A DNA stretch of 64,000 bases from Secundilactobacillus odoratitofui DSM 19909 = JCM 15043 (lineage in GTDB: Bacteria > Bacillota > Bacilli > Lactobacillales > Lactobacillaceae). The stretch covers positions 1 to 64,000 of the forward strand of contig NZ_AZEE01000002.1 in NCBI RefSeq assembly GCF_001434895.1, read 5' to 3'. Numbering within the stretch: position 1 is the first letter of the stretch; every line of letters begins with the position of its first letter. Both the position numbers and the translations under genes were made by a program. This document shows positions 19,441-28,190 of the stretch, piece by piece. The notes under the pieces were generated by a model. That model was given only the letters and a program-made list of their open reading frames with translations. It was not told where the DNA came from and did not search any database.

Positions 19441-20817
19441 GTGAAAGTCGTTAAGTTTGGGGGCAGCTCGTTAGCAGACGGCGCCCAGTTTGAAAAGGTG
19501 ATTGGCATTATGACCGCCGATCCACAGCGTCAGGTAATGATTACCAGTGCGCCAGGAAAACGGCATGATGGTGATATTAAAGTCACCGATTTATTAATTA
19601 AATATGCAGAATTAACGATTAAACATGCAGATACTGGTGAGATCTTCGACCAGATTTTCGCGCGTTATCAAGCGATTGGTGACTACTTCAACTTAGGTGA
19701 AGATGCTTTAGCGCCAATTTGGATGGCGTTAAGTCAACTGCCAACGACAACTTATCCGGATGACGAGTACCTCATGGCCGCCTTTAAAGCCCACGGTGAA
19801 CGCCTCAACGCCAGGCTCATGGCAACTGTGATGACACATCTGGGTATCAAGGCGCGCTTCGTTGATCCAAGTGAAGCTGGTATTGTGGTCAGCGATGACC
19901 CTAACAACGCCACTGTCTTACCGGAAACTTATGACCGCCTGGCTCAGTTGCAATACACCGATGAATTGTTAGTCTTTCCGGGCTTCTTCGGCTTCACAGA
20001 AACAGGTCAAATTGCCACCTTCTCACGTGGCGGTTCCGATATTACCGGTGCCATCGTTGCACGCGGACTGAACGCCGATTTGTACGAAAACTTTACCGAT
20101 GTTGACGCCATTTACGCCGCTAATCCCAAAATTGTTGATCAACCAATGGCAATTGAGCGCATGACTTACCGGGAAATGCGAGAACTGTCATACGCCGGTT
20201 TCTCAGTTTTTCACGATGAAGCCATTATTCCGGCCATTCAAGGCCAAATTCCAATTAACGTCAAAAACACCAACCGGCCGGAACTACCTGGCACGTTGAT
20301 CGTACCTGAGACTAACTTCCGTCCGGCTCAAACGATCACTGGGGTTGCCAGTTCCAACCGGTTTGCTGCACTGTACATTCACCGATATTTGCTCAACAAG
20401 GAAGTTGGGTTCACGCTGAAATTGCTCCAAGTCTTTAAAAAGTACAATGTGTCTTATGAACACATGCCATCTGGGATTGATGACTTAACGGTGATTTTTG
20501 ACAAAACGCAATTTGACGATGAGACAGTTCACGCAATGTGTCACGACGTGCAGGAGGCTTTGCATCCTGACACGATTGAATGGATTGATGATTACGCCAT
20601 TATCATGGTGGTCGGTGAAGGCATGCGCAACAAAATTGGTGTGATTGAACACATTGTTGAACCACTTGTTGCTCACGACATTGGCGTTCACATGATCAAC
20701 CAAGGTGCTTCTAGAATCTCAATCATGCTTGGCACTCGCCGGGCTGATGCGGACGAAGCCGTTAAGAGTATTTACGATGCCTTTTTTAACCACCAACCAA
20801 CTTTACAAAAGAATTAA
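19441..20817 (+). CDS. lysC: Aspartate kinase
   Basis: A 458-residue enzyme phosphorylating aspartate, the first step to diaminopimelate, lysine and threonine. The kinase domain shows KFGGSSLADG near the N-terminus, TFSRGGSDITGAIVA and NFTDVDAIYAANP. The C-terminal third carries two ACT-like regulatory modules, with NKIGVIEHIVEPL and MINQGASRISIMLGTR. GTG 19441 lies eight bases after AGGGAG; the earlier GTG at 19432 falls inside that ribosome site. It is divergent from the lysine operon and not under the riboswitch, so control is more likely allosteric or promoter-level. It could be a threonine-pathway isozyme; linkage to dapF favours lysine and cell wall. Confidence 0.9.
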   Translation: MKVVKFGGSSLADGAQFEKVIGIMTADPQRQVMITSAPGKRHDGDIKVTDLLIKYAELTIKHADTGEIFDQIFARYQAIGDYFNLGEDALAPIWMALSQLPTTTYPDDEYLMAAFKAHGERLNARLMATVMTHLGIKARFVDPSEAGIVVSDDPNNATVLPETYDRLAQLQYTDELLVFPGFFGFTETGQIATFSRGGSDITGAIVARGLNADLYENFTDVDAIYAANPKIVDQPMAIERMTYREMRELSYAGFSVFHDEAIIPAIQGQIPINVKNTNRPELPGTLIVPETNFRPAQTITGVASSNRFAALYIHRYLLNKEVGFTLKLLQVFKKYNVSYEHMPSGIDDLTVIFDKTQFDDETVHAMCHDVQEALHPDTIEWIDDYAIIMVVGEGMRNKIGVIEHIVEPLVAHDIGVHMINQGASRISIMLGTRRADADEAVKSIYDAFFNHQPTLQKN

Positions 20818-20899
20818 GTTAATTTAGCAGACAAATTAGAGTAAGCCTGATAGAATGGGCTCATTATCAGCAACGAATGATTAGATTGGAGCGCTTAAT

Positions 20900-21910
20900 A
20901 TGGTGCAATTACGCAAGGTACACGGGTCTGAGAACCACTTTTTCTTATTAGATCAGACAACGCTTGAACAACCACTTACGGATTCTGAGCTAGTGGCGTT
21001 AGCACAACAAATCACGAATCCGGCAACTGGTATTTTAGATGGCGCAGACGGTGTGTTGGTCGTAGACAAATCCGACCACGACAACGTACTGGGTCAAATG
21101 CGGGTCATCAACGCAGATGGCAGCGAAGCCTCAATGTGTGGAAACGGCCTCCGAACCGTTTCACGGTACTTGGCCGAAAAATATCACATGAACCAGTTCA
21201 AAGTGGAAACCATGACCGCTGATCTTCAGGTAAGCCGCCAAAGTGACTTGGCGCCTGAAGTTCCCGCATTCAGCGTAGAAATCTCACCGGTTCGTTTCAA
21301 CCCAGAGGCCTTTCCATTCGAAAACCTCGGTGATCAACCTTTGATTGACCAGCCAGTGCCAGCCTTCGTCGCCGGTCTGAACTTCACAGCGATTGCTGTA
21401 CCTAATCCACACTTGATTAGTTTTGTTGATGAAGACGTGATGAACGGTAACGAACTTGGTGAATTAGGGGCCCGCTTAAACGGCCATAATAATTACTTCC
21501 CAGATGGTGTGAACGTCAGTTTTGCTCAGATTCTGGGCAAGAACCAATTGTTCGTTCGAACCTACGAACGTGGTGTTGGCTTCACAAACGCTTGCGGCAC
21601 CGGAATGTCAGCGACGAGCTTGGCATTTGCTATGACTCACGCCAACCTCGGTGAATTCGATCACACGATTACCGTCTATAATCCAGGTGGCATGGTTAAA
21701 ACTAAGGTTCATCAAACTGAGGAACGCTACTGGATCGACCTGATTGGTAACGCCACAGAAACCCACCACATTGAAGTTGCGGAAAGTGCACTACACGCAG
21801 CAAACGTCACTGATGACAACACTGAAATTTCAGAAACTAACGAAGAAACTGCCTATCTCCAATTTGTGGACCAGTTACCAAAAGTGTCTGCAATTGCGGT
21901 TAAGAAGTAA
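20900..21910 (+). CDS. dapF: Diaminopimelate epimerase
   Basis: A 336-residue PLP-independent racemase producing meso-diaminopimelate for peptidoglycan and lysine. The two catalytic cysteines are in ASMCGNGLRT and TNACGTGMSAT, and GNGLRTVSRYLAE is the family signature. It is longer than the usual 270-290 residues because of an acidic C-terminal tail after about residue 300. ATG 20900 has GGAG nearby. It follows the aspartokinase by 82 bases with no terminator between, so co-transcription is likely. Confidence 0.95.
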   Translation: MVQLRKVHGSENHFFLLDQTTLEQPLTDSELVALAQQITNPATGILDGADGVLVVDKSDHDNVLGQMRVINADGSEASMCGNGLRTVSRYLAEKYHMNQFKVETMTADLQVSRQSDLAPEVPAFSVEISPVRFNPEAFPFENLGDQPLIDQPVPAFVAGLNFTAIAVPNPHLISFVDEDVMNGNELGELGARLNGHNNYFPDGVNVSFAQILGKNQLFVRTYERGVGFTNACGTGMSATSLAFAMTHANLGEFDHTITVYNPGGMVKTKVHQTEERYWIDLIGNATETHHIEVAESALHAANVTDDNTEISETNEETAYLQFVDQLPKVSAIAVKK

Positions 21911-21930
21911 TTGAATGAATATTCAATAAT

Positions 21931-21982
21931 AACAAAAAATGACGCCTTTCAAAAACTTCGTTGAAAGGCGTCATTTTTTGTT
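21931..21982. terminator. Strong bidirectional terminator after dapF
   Basis: A 22-bp perfect stem (21931-21952 / 21961-21982) is flanked by A and T runs. It ends dapF and could also serve the minus-strand lplA transcript. Confidence 0.9.
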
Positions 21983-22089
21983 ATTTGCGATACTTTGATT
22001 CCGTAGTTTTGTACTCTAACTTATTACACCAACAGTTAAAAAACTGATGTAACGTAGTGCCAGAAGTGGCAGTTACACGTCCAAGTCGA

Positions 22090-22395
22090 CTACTGTTTTT
22101 CCCGCATCATTGCGACCAACTCATCACTCACAAACTCACTGGTAAATCGCGACATGGGTGTTATCGCATGTCGATCCTTGTATGCGACGGGTCTCGTCTC
22201 AATCACAGCGACTGATAAGTGGTTTTCGGTCAAAAACACTTGGCCAACACCCTTAAACTTTCCTTTGGTATGGCGACCAGTTCGCCACGAATGTAGCTGA
22301 CTAGTCGCAGCATCTTTAACAATGTATTGACCACTATCGTCTTGTTCAACCGGCACACCAATGTATTCTTCAACCGGGTACTTCGCCTTTGCCAT
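22090..22395 (-). CDS. Small protein of unknown function co-transcribed with lplA
   Basis: A 101-residue soluble protein, not recognised. It is charged, with basic N-terminal half (GRHTKGKFKGVG) and a C-terminal helix (SDELVAMMREKQ). There is no signal peptide, membrane segment or known motif. ATG 22395 lies 13 bases after the lplA stop, so it almost certainly shares the lplA transcript. A functional link to lipoate use is only inferred from this. Confidence 0.75.
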   Translation of the reverse strand: MAKAKYPVEEYIGVPVEQDDSGQYIVKDAATSQLHSWRTGRHTKGKFKGVGQVFLTENHLSVAVIETRPVAYKDRHAITPMSRFTSEFVSDELVAMMREKQ

Positions 22396-22408
22396 GTGTG
22401 ATTATCCC

Positions 22409-23449
22409 CTACCGTTTTTCAATCAATAACTCTGCCACGAGTGCCGTAATTTCTTCATCCGACAGCTCTTTTTTTAACCAACGCTTACTGAGACGATGTG
22501 ACAAATCCTCCGCCGTTAAACTTGCGCCCGTGAGCTGGGTTTCAAGTTTATGGGCGAGTTTTTCATCTAATAGGTCACCATAGACGGCCACTTTCGTAAT
22601 CGTGGTGCCCTCCACCTTCAAATTCAGTGCTAACCGGCCGCCAGCAAATTCTTTAAACCGGTACCGGTTAAAGCCTGGGTTTTCACCGTAATTCCAGTCA
22701 TCGGTGCGGTACTGTTCTGCTAATCGCTCATCGATGATCTGCCAATCTTTATCGCTCAAATGATACGTTTCAATATCTGAAAGTTTTTCAACGTGGAATA
22801 ATTTAAGTAGCAATTGCTCTTTAAAAGCTTCACTGCTCAAATTTTGGTACTCGGGCGCTAAGTGCAACCGAATGTTTTCAATGTTACTCCGGTTAGATTT
22901 CACCCATTTACCATTGATGCGGGACTCAACTGGGTGCAACGCTTGACTGGCAGCATCCAAATTCATATCAAACATCAGGGTGCCACCAGCTGCGTAGGCA
23001 TCGCCGGACTTCACCATGGTCATCCCGGTAAACTTATGGTCATTAACCACCAAGTCGGAGCGACCACGTAATTCAGCATCGGTTGCCCCCAACTCATGTA
23101 AGGCATCCAGAATTGGTTGGGCAAACACACTGTAGTTCCCCCACTCCGCATCATCATCAGTGTCACCAACCACGATGTTTTCAAAAATTAAATTGCCCAT
23201 ATCATGGTAAACCGCACCACCACCGGAAGAGCGGCGCACTAACTTAATGTCGTTTTCACGTAAATACGGCACGTTGACCTCAGCAAAAATATTTTGGTTC
23301 ACGCCTACAATCACTGACGGTTCGTTGATATACATGATCAAACCATGCCCTGGTAGTTTCAAGTCATTGATCAGGTAATTGTCTAAAGACTGGTTCACAA
23401 TTGGATCATAAACGGGTTTGCCATTTCGGCTGGTATCGATTAAAAACAT
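22409..23449 (-). CDS. lplA: Lipoate-protein ligase A
   Basis: A 346-residue enzyme that activates free lipoate with ATP and transfers it to a lysine of a carrier domain. The catalytic N-terminal domain shows RRSSGGGAVYHDMGNL and the KFTGMTMVKSGDAYAAGGTLMF region with the conserved lysine. The C-terminal accessory domain contains WNYGENPGFN. ATG 23449 has AGGAGG nine bases upstream; a longer frame to 23488 lacks one. It is divergent from a GcvH-like lipoyl acceptor at 23641, a natural substrate. Confidence 0.93.
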   Translation of the reverse strand: MFLIDTSRNGKPVYDPIVNQSLDNYLINDLKLPGHGLIMYINEPSVIVGVNQNIFAEVNVPYLRENDIKLVRRSSGGGAVYHDMGNLIFENIVVGDTDDDAEWGNYSVFAQPILDALHELGATDAELRGRSDLVVNDHKFTGMTMVKSGDAYAAGGTLMFDMNLDAASQALHPVESRINGKWVKSNRSNIENIRLHLAPEYQNLSSEAFKEQLLLKLFHVEKLSDIETYHLSDKDWQIIDERLAEQYRTDDWNYGENPGFNRYRFKEFAGGRLALNLKVEGTTITKVAVYGDLLDEKLAHKLETQLTGASLTAEDLSHRLSKRWLKKELSDEEITALVAELLIEKR

Positions 23450-23640
23450 CCTGTTGTGCCTCCTGTATGCGTTTTCTACTGTTTCCATTCTACTTGGTTT
23501 CTGCGCTGGTGACTAGTCCGATGTTTCGACCGTCAGTCGTTTAGCCATCAGCTAAAAACTTGATGTTCTAAACGCTTTCCTTATTTCACAAAGCCCGTTA
23601 TACTAGTAGCAATAAGTTTACGTTGAAGGGACCGATTATC

Positions 23641-24012
23641 ATGGGATTTTGGACAAAATTCGTTAATAGTATTAAACAACTTTTTAACGGTAAGCAAAAG
23701 TTTGCGCCGCAAGAAAAGGACGGCATTTGGTATCAAGAGATTAAGCCAGGCATTGTCCGGATGGGGATTACCAATCAAGCCTACGAAGACCTGGGCGACA
23801 TTTCATTCATGGACTTCTCTTCCGCTGATAACAACCTTGAGACTGGCGATGACCTGTTAGAATTAGAGGGCGCCAAGGCTGTCGAAACGTTGAAAACACC
23901 AGTCAGTGGTAAAATCATCAACCGCAACAACGATTTATTGACCCAAACCGACCAGTTGGCCAATCAATCTACTGAAAGTAATTGGTTAGTGGACGTTCAA
24001 ACAACTGCATAA
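23641..24012 (+). CDS. gcvH: GcvH-like lipoyl carrier protein
   Basis: A 123-residue protein of the glycine-cleavage H family. The lipoylation lysine is Lys79 in LLELEGAKAVETLKTPVSG, comparable to the ES.KA..D..SP motif of GcvH, and the C-terminus has the usual NWLVDV. A basic amphipathic stretch precedes the domain (residues 1-25). ATG 23641 has GAAGGG upstream. No glycine-cleavage P, T or L gene is nearby, so it is more likely a GcvH-L type lipoyl relay or acceptor for the divergent LplA than part of a glycine-cleavage system. It is followed directly by a terminator. Confidence 0.85.
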   Translation: MGFWTKFVNSIKQLFNGKQKFAPQEKDGIWYQEIKPGIVRMGITNQAYEDLGDISFMDFSSADNNLETGDDLLELEGAKAVETLKTPVSGKIINRNNDLLTQTDQLANQSTESNWLVDVQTTA

Positions 24013-24023
24013 CCTTCATTAAA

Positions 24024-24054
24024 GCGATTATGGTGTCAGCCATAATCGTTTTTT
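24024..24054 (+). terminator. Intrinsic terminator after the GcvH-like gene
   Basis: GCGATTATGG-TGTCAG-CCATAATCG is followed by six T. Confidence 0.9.
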
Positions 24055-24190
24055 GATGGCAGCAGGTAAAAATATGGTCATCCTTAAGTAGACTATTTTT
24101 GACACGTTCAAAGTATTTTTAACACGCTTCCAATTGATGGTCATGTCGCTCCACTGTGCTCTTAACGCTAAAACGAGAAGCATCTTACTA

Positions 24191-24287
24191 GTCAATTTTT
24201 GACTCATTTTCGAGTCAATCACTGATTCGGTACGCAAATTAGATCAATCGGTGTAAGCTGTAAGTAAATTCAATGTCAAAAATTGAC
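24191..24287. promoter_or_regulatory. Paired 13-bp operator-like sites upstream of the tartrate regulator
   Basis: GTCAATTTTTGAC at 24191-24203 and its exact inverse GTCAAAAATTGAC at 24275-24287 flank the presumed promoter of the AraC gene, the second one overlapping the region just before its ribosome site. A direct repeat TATTTTTGACACG / TATTTTTAACACG lies near 24090-24122. Autoregulation is a plausible reading. Confidence 0.5.
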
Positions 24288-24309
24288 AGATTGATAAGGA
24301 GTGAACACG

Positions 24310-25332
24310 ATGTTAGCAAACCACAACTATTCTTCAACGACCAATGTCAACTTTGATTTACTCACTTACATGATCGGCAGTTACCACTACAACTGGCACG
24401 AACAGCTTGAACTACTCTGGTTGCTAAAAGGTCACGTGGAAGCCAACGTTGATGGTGAGCGCTTTTTGCTCAATCCTGATGATCTCATTTTAATCAATAC
24501 TAATTGTGGTCATGCAACGTTTGCGCGTTCAAGTGATTGCATTGCAATGCGCCTACATATTACGTCGACCTTTTTAACTGACCAAGGTGTCTCACTCAAT
24601 CACGGGGCTTTTCAACTCAATAGTGTTACCGTCCCTCAACATCAGGATTACGCTCTCATCCGCAAAATTTTGGCGCGATTGCAACTCGCTGACACCACAC
24701 ACCGTTCAATTTTTGAAATTAATGCACTTTACTATCGTTTGATCAGTCTCTTGTTACAGGACTTTTTTAATCCAGAAGTTACGATCAACGCACCGTTAAA
24801 ACGTCGTCAGGGGTCATTAAACCGCGTCATTCAATATCTAAACCATACTTATGATCAAGCAGTCACTTTAGACCGAGTGGCCGCCATCAGTCATTATTCA
24901 TCTGCGTACCTGTCTCGCGTGTTTAAGTCTGAACTTGGCATTAATTTTTATGAATACTTAACGCGGTGTCGGCTGCAGCACGCCGTTTACGACTTAGAGG
25001 ACCGAACTATGAAAATTGCTGATGTAGCGTTCAAAAACGGTTTCAAGGAAGTCAAATCCTTTAATTTAATGTTTAAAAAACACTTTGGCCAGACACCTTC
25101 TAACTATCGTGAACACCTCCAACTTGAAAGCCGACCACAAAAAGACCAGTTCAAGCAGCCACTTAATGTAAAACAAACCGATTGGGTATTCGCTCAGTTG
25201 CAACAAGTTATTAATTCGACAACCACTGACTCACTAAGTGCCTGCAATCACTGTGTTTATAAACGTCAATTTTCGGATTACCAAGCCCTCAAAGTTAAAG
25301 TTGGTCAACTAAAGAAAGTGCTCAATCAATAA
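24310..25332 (+). CDS. AraC-family regulator of the tartrate cassette
   Basis: A 340-residue regulator. Residues 1-150 form a cupin-like sensor domain (WHEQLELLWLLKGHVEA, LNPDDLILINTNC). Residues about 175-275 hold the two AraC helix-turn-helix units, with VTLDRVAAISHYSSAYLSRVFK and IADVAFKNGFKEVKSFNLMFKK before GQTPSNYR. An 80-residue C-terminal extension with a CNHCVYK motif is unusual for the family. ATG 24310 has AAGGAG eight bases before; an in-frame GTG upstream overlaps the ribosome site. It sits directly upstream of ttdA on the same strand with its own terminator, so it is probably the activator of those genes. Confidence 0.88.
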   Translation: MLANHNYSSTTNVNFDLLTYMIGSYHYNWHEQLELLWLLKGHVEANVDGERFLLNPDDLILINTNCGHATFARSSDCIAMRLHITSTFLTDQGVSLNHGAFQLNSVTVPQHQDYALIRKILARLQLADTTHRSIFEINALYYRLISLLLQDFFNPEVTINAPLKRRQGSLNRVIQYLNHTYDQAVTLDRVAAISHYSSAYLSRVFKSELGINFYEYLTRCRLQHAVYDLEDRTMKIADVAFKNGFKEVKSFNLMFKKHFGQTPSNYREHLQLESRPQKDQFKQPLNVKQTDWVFAQLQQVINSTTTDSLSACNHCVYKRQFSDYQALKVKVGQLKKVLNQ

Positions 25333-25401
25333 AACTGGGGTAACCAATTTTTGTCATCAAATTTAAAACAGGCAAAACTTAATATCATCATTCAACCCTG
25401 A

Positions 25402-25451
25402 GAAAGAGGCAGTTATCGTTTTTATAGCGGTAACTGCCTCTTTCTTTTTTT
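25402..25451 (+). terminator. Intrinsic terminator after the AraC regulator
   Basis: A 14-bp stem (GAAAGAGGCAGTTA / TAACTGCCTCTTTC) with a 15-base loop is followed by a run of seven T. Confidence 0.92.
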
Positions 25452-25508
25452 ATCGTTCTTAACAATGATTTCAAAACATTGTGAATGATTTTACGAAATT
25501 CTAAGCTT

Positions 25509-25529
25509 GTAATCGGTTGGTAATCGGTT
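25509..25529. promoter_or_regulatory. Tandem GTAATCGGTT sites upstream of ttdA
   Basis: GTAATCGGTT occurs at 25509-25518 and 25520-25529, one helical turn apart, 58 bases before the ttdA start. Face-to-face direct repeats are typical of AraC-type activator sites; the binding factor is inferred to be the upstream regulator. Confidence 0.5.
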
Positions 25530-25586
25530 CGTTTCTAAACTGGCTTGCGCCTAAACTATTGGTGTAATCAACGAGGAGGAATAATC

Positions 25587-26516
25587 ATGGATACAATGAC
25601 TTACGACTACACCGAACCAGAATTATCAACCAAGGGTCAGCAAATGCGTGATTTATTAGCAACTTACATTGCGTTAATTAGTCACCGACTACCTGATGAC
25701 GTCACGGCTAAATTACAGGAACTTGCAAAAATTGAAGTTGATCCACTTCAAAAGCTGGTTTACGACACAATGATGGAAAACCAGCTGTTAGCGAATAAGC
25801 TCGAGCGTCCCAGTTGTCAAGATACTGGCGCCCTACAATTCTTTATCAAATGTGGTGCTAAATTCCCACTCCTAGGCGAATTGAACCAGATTCTCAAAGA
25901 TGCCGTTTATCGTGGTACCAAAAAAGCACCGCTCCGACACAATGCTGTCCAAACTTTTGATGAATTTAACACCGGTATGAACATTGGTGATGGAATTCCA
26001 TCAATTTTCCTACAAATTGACGGCGACAGCACTGACATTGAAATGTACGTCTACATGGCTGGTGGCGGTTGTACATTACCAGGTGCCGCTAAAGTACTCA
26101 TGCCTGGTGAAGGCTACGAAGGCGTTGTCCGGTTCGTCATGGATCGCATGACTAGCTACGGGATCAATGCTTGCCCACCATTATTAGTTGGTGTGGGTGT
26201 TGGGACTTCCGTTGAAACCGCTGCTTTAAATTCTAAGCTGGCGTTAATGCGTCGGGTTGATAGCGAAAGCGACAACGCTAACGCCGCCAAATTGGAACAC
26301 CTATTAGAAGATGGCATCAACCATATCGGCCTTGGCCCACAAGGCTTTGGTGGTCAAAAGTCCGTTATGGGCGTCAACGTGGTCAATACCGCGCGTCACC
26401 CATCAACCATCGGTGTTGCTGTCAGCACTGGTTGCTGGTCACACCGTCGTGGCCTCATTAAATTTGATGAAGACTTAAATTACGAATTACCACTGAACGA
26501 AGGAGTCGAACTCTAA
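25587..26516 (+). CDS. ttdA: L(+)-tartrate dehydratase, alpha subunit
   Basis: A 309-residue subunit of the class I fumarase/tartrate dehydratase family, which carries the [4Fe-4S] cluster. Candidate cluster cysteines are in [18 protein letters not shown] and [11 protein letters not shown]. Length fits TtdA (about 303). With TtdB it dehydrates L-tartrate to oxaloacetate; a fumarase role is possible but the split subunits and the antiporter downstream favour tartrate. ATG 25587 follows GAGGAGGA; a longer frame to 25545 is not supported. Confidence 0.88.
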   Translation: MDTMTYDYTEPELSTKGQQMRDLLATYIALISHRLPDDVTAKLQELAKIEVDPLQKLVYDTMMENQLLANKLERPSCQDTGALQFFIKCGAKFPLLGELNQILKDAVYRGTKKAPLRHNAVQTFDEFNTGMNIGDGIPSIFLQIDGDSTDIEMYVYMAGGGCTLPGAAKVLMPGEGYEGVVRFVMDRMTSYGINACPPLLVGVGVGTSVETAALNSKLALMRRVDSESDNANAAKLEHLLEDGINHIGLGPQGFGGQKSVMGVNVVNTARHPSTIGVAVSTGCWSHRRGLIKFDEDLNYELPLNEGVEL

Positions 26517-27127
26517 TGAAAACATATCACTTAACAACACCAATCTCAGATGATGACATTAAAGACATTCGCATTGGCGACATCGTATACCTGAACGGAT
26601 CGCTCACGACTTGTCGTGACGTTGCCCATCGGCGACTCGTTGAAGAACACCGTCCTTTACCAGTTGACGTTCGAAACAAGGCGATTCTTCATGCCGGACC
26701 AATTATCAAGGACTTAGGCGACGACCACTATGAAATGGTTGCGGTAGGTCCCACCACAAGTATGCGGATGGAAAAATTTGAGGAAGAATTTGTTAAACAA
26801 ACTGGCGTGAAATTAATTCTTGGTAAGGGTGGCATGGGCCCCGGCACCGAACGTGCTTGCAAGAATTACAAGGCACTCCACCTCGTGTATCCAGCCGGTA
26901 ACGCCGTTTACGCTGCCCTTCACGTCGAAAAAATTGTGGATGCGCAGTGGAAGGACCTTGGCATGCCCGAAACACTTTGGTCATGTGAGGTGAAAGATTT
27001 CGGCCCACTCATCGTTTCCATCGATACTAACGGCGACAATTTATTCGAAAAAAACAAAGTGATCTTCAACCAGCGTAAGGAAGCTGAAATCAAGAAGATC
27101 AACGAACAGGTCAAATTTATCAAATAA
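26516..27127 (+). CDS. ttdB: L(+)-tartrate dehydratase, beta subunit
   Basis: A 203-residue swivelling-domain subunit. The family signatures [20 protein letters not shown] and GPTTSMRME are present, along with GKGGMGPGT. Its ATG shares one base with the ttdA stop (TAATG), giving tight coupling and equal stoichiometry. It works as the partner of TtdA in the cytoplasm. Confidence 0.9.
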   Translation: MKTYHLTTPISDDDIKDIRIGDIVYLNGSLTTCRDVAHRRLVEEHRPLPVDVRNKAILHAGPIIKDLGDDHYEMVAVGPTTSMRMEKFEEEFVKQTGVKLILGKGGMGPGTERACKNYKALHLVYPAGNAVYAALHVEKIVDAQWKDLGMPETLWSCEVKDFGPLIVSIDTNGDNLFEKNKVIFNQRKEAEIKKINEQVKFIK

Positions 27128-27161
27128 TTTCAAAACGAATAAATGATAGGTCTCACTTTGA

Positions 27162-27201
27162 CAGTCAAAGATGGTGGTCACACGCAACCCATCTTTGGCT
27201 G
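27162..27201 (+). terminator. Hairpin between ttdB and the dehydrogenase gene
   Basis: CAGTCAAAGATGG pairs with CCATCTTTGGCTG (one mismatch), followed by TTTGTTT. It may be a partial terminator or processing site that lowers expression of the downstream genes. Confidence 0.6.
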
Positions 27202-27259
27202 TTTGTTTAAAGTACGACCTGTTCAATTCAATCTCAATCATCACTGAGGAGTGAACATT

Positions 27260-28177
27260 ATGAGTAAAATAGTTTTAGTTGGCGACGGTGCGGTCGGTTC
27301 TGCTTTTGCCTATTCAGTTTTACAGCATGGTATCGTCGACGAATTAGTCCTCGTTGACTTGCGTAAGACTTATACCATGGGTGATGCAGCTGACTTAGAG
27401 GACGTCACCCCGATGCTTTATCCAGCACGTGTTTACGCCGGTAACTACCAGGACGCCGCTGACGCAGATATTGTGGTCATTACAGCTGGCATACCACGTC
27501 AAGTAAATGAATCACGCTTAGATTTAGTCAATAAAAACCGGCAAATTTTAGCCTCAATTGTTCAGCCAATTGTTGAAAGCGGTTTCTCTGGTTGCTTCGT
27601 TGTCTCGGCCAATCCAGTTGATCTTCTGACTGCCCTGACTCAGCATTTATCAGGTTTCCCAAAGCAAAAAGTTATCGGTACTGGCACCGCTTTAGACAGT
27701 GCACGTCTCCAAGTTGCACTGTCACGTGCACTCAACATCAGTACCCGTGGGATTGATGCATACGTTCTCGGCGAACATGGTGATAGCTCCTTTGGTGCAT
27801 TCGACGAGGCCACGATTAACGGTCAACCATTAAGAAGCTACCCGGGCGTGACACCTGAATTGCTGACAACGATGATGCACCAAGTCCAGGGCAAAGGTGG
27901 GCAAATTATTACCAATAAGGGGGCCACCTATTACGGTGTTGCGACTAGTTTAACGAAAATTTGTCAGGCTATTTTGCTGGATCAGGCGATTGCACTGCCC
28001 GTCTCAGCTCCGTTGGATGGCCAGTACGGCCTTCATGGTCTGTACCTTGGCACACCGGCCATCATTGCGAGAGGCGGTATTCGAGCCGTTCTTGAAGCAC
28101 AACTTTCAGAAACTGAGCACCAGCAAATGCTGGCTTCAGCAGCAACCATCAATTCATTATTGATGGCGGTTGAATGA
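27260..28177 (+). CDS. Lactate/malate dehydrogenase family, probably malate-specific
   Basis: A 305-residue NAD-dependent 2-hydroxyacid dehydrogenase. It has VGDGAVGSAFAY at the N-terminus, Asp33 for NAD, DSARL and the catalytic His in LGEHGDSS. The substrate-specificity loop reads AGIPRQVNESR: Arg80 takes the place of the Gln typical of lactate dehydrogenases (AGxPQKPGETR), as in malate dehydrogenases. This and its place after ttdAB suggest reduction of oxaloacetate from tartrate to malate with NAD regeneration. ATG 27260 has GAGGAG upstream. Lactate activity cannot be excluded. Confidence 0.82.
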   Translation: MSKIVLVGDGAVGSAFAYSVLQHGIVDELVLVDLRKTYTMGDAADLEDVTPMLYPARVYAGNYQDAADADIVVITAGIPRQVNESRLDLVNKNRQILASIVQPIVESGFSGCFVVSANPVDLLTALTQHLSGFPKQKVIGTGTALDSARLQVALSRALNISTRGIDAYVLGEHGDSSFGAFDEATINGQPLRSYPGVTPELLTTMMHQVQGKGGQIITNKGATYYGVATSLTKICQAILLDQAIALPVSAPLDGQYGLHGLYLGTPAIIARGGIRAVLEAQLSETEHQQMLASAATINSLLMAVE

Positions 28178-28190
28178 TTGGAGGCGCCTG

